In this document: piece after piece, positions 12,366 through 14,514 of the stretch | Layout of the letters: the number at the start of each line of letters is the position of its first letter | Numbering within the stretch: position 1 is the first letter of the stretch | Assembly (NCBI GenBank): GCA_902787595.1 | Contig: CADAHD010000019.1 | Location: forward strand, 1 to 14,514 | Origin: an uncultured Lachnospiraceae bacterium | GTDB lineage: Bacteria; Bacillota_A; Clostridia; Lachnospirales; Lachnospiraceae | DNA: 14,514 nucleotides | Direction of reading: 5' to 3' | The notes under the pieces: model-generated | What the model was told of the DNA's origin: nothing | What the model saw: the letters and a program-made list of their open reading frames with translations, nothing else | Databases searched by the model: none | Translations under genes and position numbers: made by a program

Positions 12366-14117
12366 TCAGCCGTTGGATTCCGGCTGGAAGACATAATTCG
12401 CGCCGCCAAATGTTCCGTCATCATAAGTCCAGTCGACAGAGAACTCCAGATACCCGTCAAGCAGACGAACAAGCACCCAATGCTCCGGGCTCTTTCCGTT
12501 ATTATCAAGCTCATAATTTATATAATAACTGTCGTAATCCGGATCGTCCTTGCGCTTTATCGTATAAGTCTGACTTGTATTGTCGACCCTGTTTTCCACT
12601 GTCATGGTGATATCACCGTTATCTTCAAAATGCAGATGTCTCCCATAAGTGCCGTATAATGCGAGTTCGTATTGACCCTCGACCTCATAGGAATAAAAGT
12701 CCCAGTCACTGCCGGCAAGAGCAGCCACTTCGTCCTTATCAACATAACAGGGTGAGACGGTATTCAGGTATATGCGATCCTTCGGCACTCCGTCTTCATT
12801 TCTTTCCGCATCAGGACCGAAAGGAACAGCCATGTAAGTGAGGCTTTCCGGAGAATAAGCATATCTCCAGCCTATATCCTGCGAAGGTATATGATGCCCG
12901 AAAGAAGTAATAACAAAAGCCGTATCATCGAGTACAACGCCCTCCAGCATTTTATTCACCCAGGATTCAGTATCCATTTCATCTATAAGATATTCGGCCA
13001 GCACCGTTGCTCCGTAAGGACCGTCATGATAGATCAGATCCCCGTAGTATTCATTGCTGAGCCCCAGTTCATTTCCCACCACTTTGTAAAAGTCCACTTC
13101 GCCGTTATCGATCAGCATCTTCGGCTCTGTCATCTCATCACCGGTAAAGTCATGATCTTCCTTATCAAGCAATACAAGGCTGTCTCTTACTCCTGCCGTC
13201 ATGCTGTATGCATCCCAGGTGGTGAGGAAATGCCCTGTCCCTTCATAATAACCCAGAGTAAGATATACCTGATCGCCCTCTGCAATATACTCTATCAGCT
13301 CGGGATAAGGCCACATAACATCTCCGGGCAGAGTAAGTTCACCCAGGATAGTCATGATATTATGATGATAGGAAACCAATTGATATTCATCGGATTCGTT
13401 TTTATGATAGAGCGCTATCATGTTGTCCCCTGCCAGCCCGAAGAAAGTAAGACTGCTGTTAGCTTCCGATGTATGGCATATATACTCTCCGTCCTTGCAT
13501 ATCTGGCCATGCTGGCAATTGGCAGGATCATAACCTGTTATCATAAGAAGCGTTCCGTCATCGGAAACATCTTTGATAATGCTTCCTTCTGCATACGGTG
13601 TCTGCGTCTTGTTTAGCGGATCGATGACAGATATCTTATTCATGCCGTCAGAAATGAACAGGCCCTGAACGCCCGCATAGAGCTCGCCGACGCCATCTAT
13701 ATCCATCACCTTATCATAGCGCGTGGTATCAAGATCGTAGACCCAGAGCTCGGATGCCACTCCTATTTTTTCATTATTCAGAAATTCCCCGAAAAGGGCT
13801 GTCTCTTCCATTCCGTCGTTGGCCAGCACGCGGTAGTATACCTTGCGGCCCACGCGGATGAAATGCGTGCCCTGCCCCTCTACTTCACCGTTTTTGAACT
13901 CATCTTCAAAAATATGCTCCGGGCCGGTTATTTCCGGCTCGGGATCGATTGCCGGCTCAGGATCTGCAGGCGTAGGCTTTGCAGGCTTATCCGGCGTTTC
14001 GCTTACTTCATCCGGCTCGGTATACGGACCGCGGCTTTTCCCTCCGTTATTCGTGCAGGCCGCCAGCATTGTAACAGCCGACATCATAATGATCATTTTT
14101 ACGATTTTCTTTTTCAC
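12366..14117 (-). CDS. large predicted lipoprotein, beta-rich, unknown function
   Basis: This 583-residue protein begins at a GTG (14115-14117) with GGGAGA 6 nt upstream. This start gives a proper lipoprotein signal: KKK, a hydrophobic core and lipobox LAAC ending at Cys21. Starting at the next Met (residue 8) would lose the basic n-region. A Pro/Glu-rich linker (about 35-68; PEPAIDPEPEITGPE) is followed by segments such as HFIRVGRKVYYRV, LWVYDLDTTRYDKVMDI and LFISDGMNKISVIDPL. Their repeated strand-and-turn character suggests a beta-propeller-like surface domain (about 80-350). The C-terminal 110 residues look like a separate beta domain. No enzyme motif is seen. It is probably anchored outside the membrane and converges on the DUF5722 gene. 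A promoter with extended -10 box and two terminator copies frame it. Confidence 0.75.
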   Translation of the reverse strand: MKKKIVKMIIMMSAVTMLAACTNNGGKSRGPYTEPDEVSETPDKPAKPTPADPEPAIDPEPEITGPEHIFEDEFKNGEVEGQGTHFIRVGRKVYYRVLANDGMEETALFGEFLNNEKIGVASELWVYDLDTTRYDKVMDIDGVGELYAGVQGLFISDGMNKISVIDPLNKTQTPYAEGSIIKDVSDDGTLLMITGYDPANCQHGQICKDGEYICHTSEANSSLTFFGLAGDNMIALYHKNESDEYQLVSYHHNIMTILGELTLPGDVMWPYPELIEYIAEGDQVYLTLGYYEGTGHFLTTWDAYSMTAGVRDSLVLLDKEDHDFTGDEMTEPKMLIDNGEVDFYKVVGNELGLSNEYYGDLIYHDGPYGATVLAEYLIDEMDTESWVNKMLEGVVLDDTAFVITSFGHHIPSQDIGWRYAYSPESLTYMAVPFGPDAERNEDGVPKDRIYLNTVSPCYVDKDEVAALAGSDWDFYSYEVEGQYELALYGTYGRHLHFEDNGDITMTVENRVDNTSQTYTIKRKDDPDYDSYYINYELDNNGKSPEHWVLVRLLDGYLEFSVDWTYDDGTFGGANYVFQPESNG

Positions 14118-14195
14118 AACTATCTCCCTCTTTTTCTTAAATCCAACTACGGCATTTTGTTTGTCCGCTCAGGGTTTGCTTGTTTTCAATATCGG

Positions 14196-14224
14196 ATTAT
14201 AGCATATTACAGCATATTTATACA
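14196..14224 (-). promoter_or_regulatory. putative extended -10 promoter of the large lipoprotein gene
   Basis: On the minus strand TGCTATAAT gives a perfect TATAAT (14196-14201) with the TGn extension. A weak -35 box TGTATA (14219-14224) lies 17 nt upstream. The -10 box is 78 nt before the GTG start. AGCATATTAC and AGCATATTTA, in tandem on the plus strand, overlap the spacer. The rest of 14118-14345 shows nothing else I can assign. Confidence 0.6.
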
Positions 14225-14345
14225 CTTAAATCATAATCCCCGTTTCTTTTGCCTGTCCGCCCGTGACTGTTTTCAGACTCATTATTTATTGAGACGGAAT
14301 CTCACCGGTTTCCCATGTTTATTACCTCTTCCGGCCCTGTTATTT

Positions 14346-14514
14346 TCAGCAAAAATCCCTTTCGTGTTTTTTGAAAAACTCATAAAAGTATCTCACATTC
14401 TCCAATTCGGACCATCTGCTTATCCTGTAATCATAAGTATCCATATTGTATATCTTTGCGTTCAGAGTACCCAGCAAAAAGGGAGAATGCGTAGCTATGA
14501 TAAACTGACATCCC
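14346..14514 (-). CDS. AAA-family (ABC-type) ATPase, C-terminal end only
   Basis: The minus-strand frame entering from the right edge encodes CQFIIATHSPFLLGTLNAKI followed by about 35 residues ending HERDFC and a TGA at 14346-14348. IIATHSP is the H-loop/switch histidine segment that closes the ABC-type ATPase fold in stand-alone AAA_21-like proteins, and xxHSPFLLxxxNAKIYN is typical of them. About 55 residues are visible and the 5' end lies outside the window. Such ATPases are common in defence and mobile regions but also occur as orphans. Only the fold can be stated. Confidence 0.75.
   Translation of the reverse strand, partial: GCQFIIATHSPFLLGTLNAKIYNMDTYDYRISRWSELENVRYFYEFFKKHERDFC

Noticed and set aside
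12891..13616. 241-codon plus-strand reading frame inside the large lipoprotein gene
   Set aside because: It is antisense to a gene with signal peptide, promoter and terminator, and has no ribosome binding site or family resemblance.
14287..14305. Terminator for the ATPase at the right edge (TGAGA/TCTCA stem)
   Set aside because: The stem is only 5 bp, competes with an alternative pairing, and lacks a T-run.

Overview
The window looks like chromosomal DNA of a Firmicute, most likely a Lachnospiraceae (Butyrivibrio-like) gut or rumen clostridium. This is an inference. It rests on strong AGGAGG-type ribosome binding sites, LAAC lipoboxes, moderate GC, a DUF5722-type secreted protein and the flavour of the Rpn-like protein; no rRNA or marker gene is present to confirm it.

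Left part (1-7189, + strand): a tightly coupled envelope-polysaccharide operon. In order it encodes the C-terminal part of a YbhN/LPG-synthase-type flippase-like membrane protein, an APH-fold small-molecule kinase, a small HAD phosphatase of the EcbF/BcbF capsule type, a sugar-nucleotidyltransferase-like protein, a large GT-C-like membrane protein, an acyltransferase-3 membrane protein and a radical SAM/SPASM enzyme. Nearly all junctions overlap or abut, except for one 139-nt gap that holds repeat-like, hairpin-forming DNA. Kinase, phosphatase and nucleotidyltransferase together suggest activation of a small phosphorylated building block. The membrane enzymes suggest its transfer and decoration at the membrane.

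Middle and right part (7190-14514): secreted-protein genes (two lipoproteins and a glycoside-hydrolase-like DUF5722 protein) interrupted by two single-gene modules. Module 1 is a minus-strand AAA/DUF4143 ATPase with a 23-bp-period tandem repeat running into its promoter. It is bounded by two 47-bp copies (45/47 identical) of the end of the radical SAM gene. Module 2 is a minus-strand remnant of an Rpn-type PD-(D/E)XK nuclease/transposase that has lost its catalytic core. It is bounded by two exact 59-bp copies of the bidirectional terminator that separates the DUF5722 gene from the convergent lipoprotein gene. In both cases a single gene of the PD-(D/E)XK world sits between long direct copies of the neighbouring gene's 3' end or terminator. 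This recurring architecture is the most unusual thing in the window.

The right edge holds the last 55 codons of a stand-alone ABC-type AAA ATPase read on the minus strand. No rRNA, tRNA, CRISPR array or recognisable riboswitch was found, and no gene-free stretch exceeds 300 bases.
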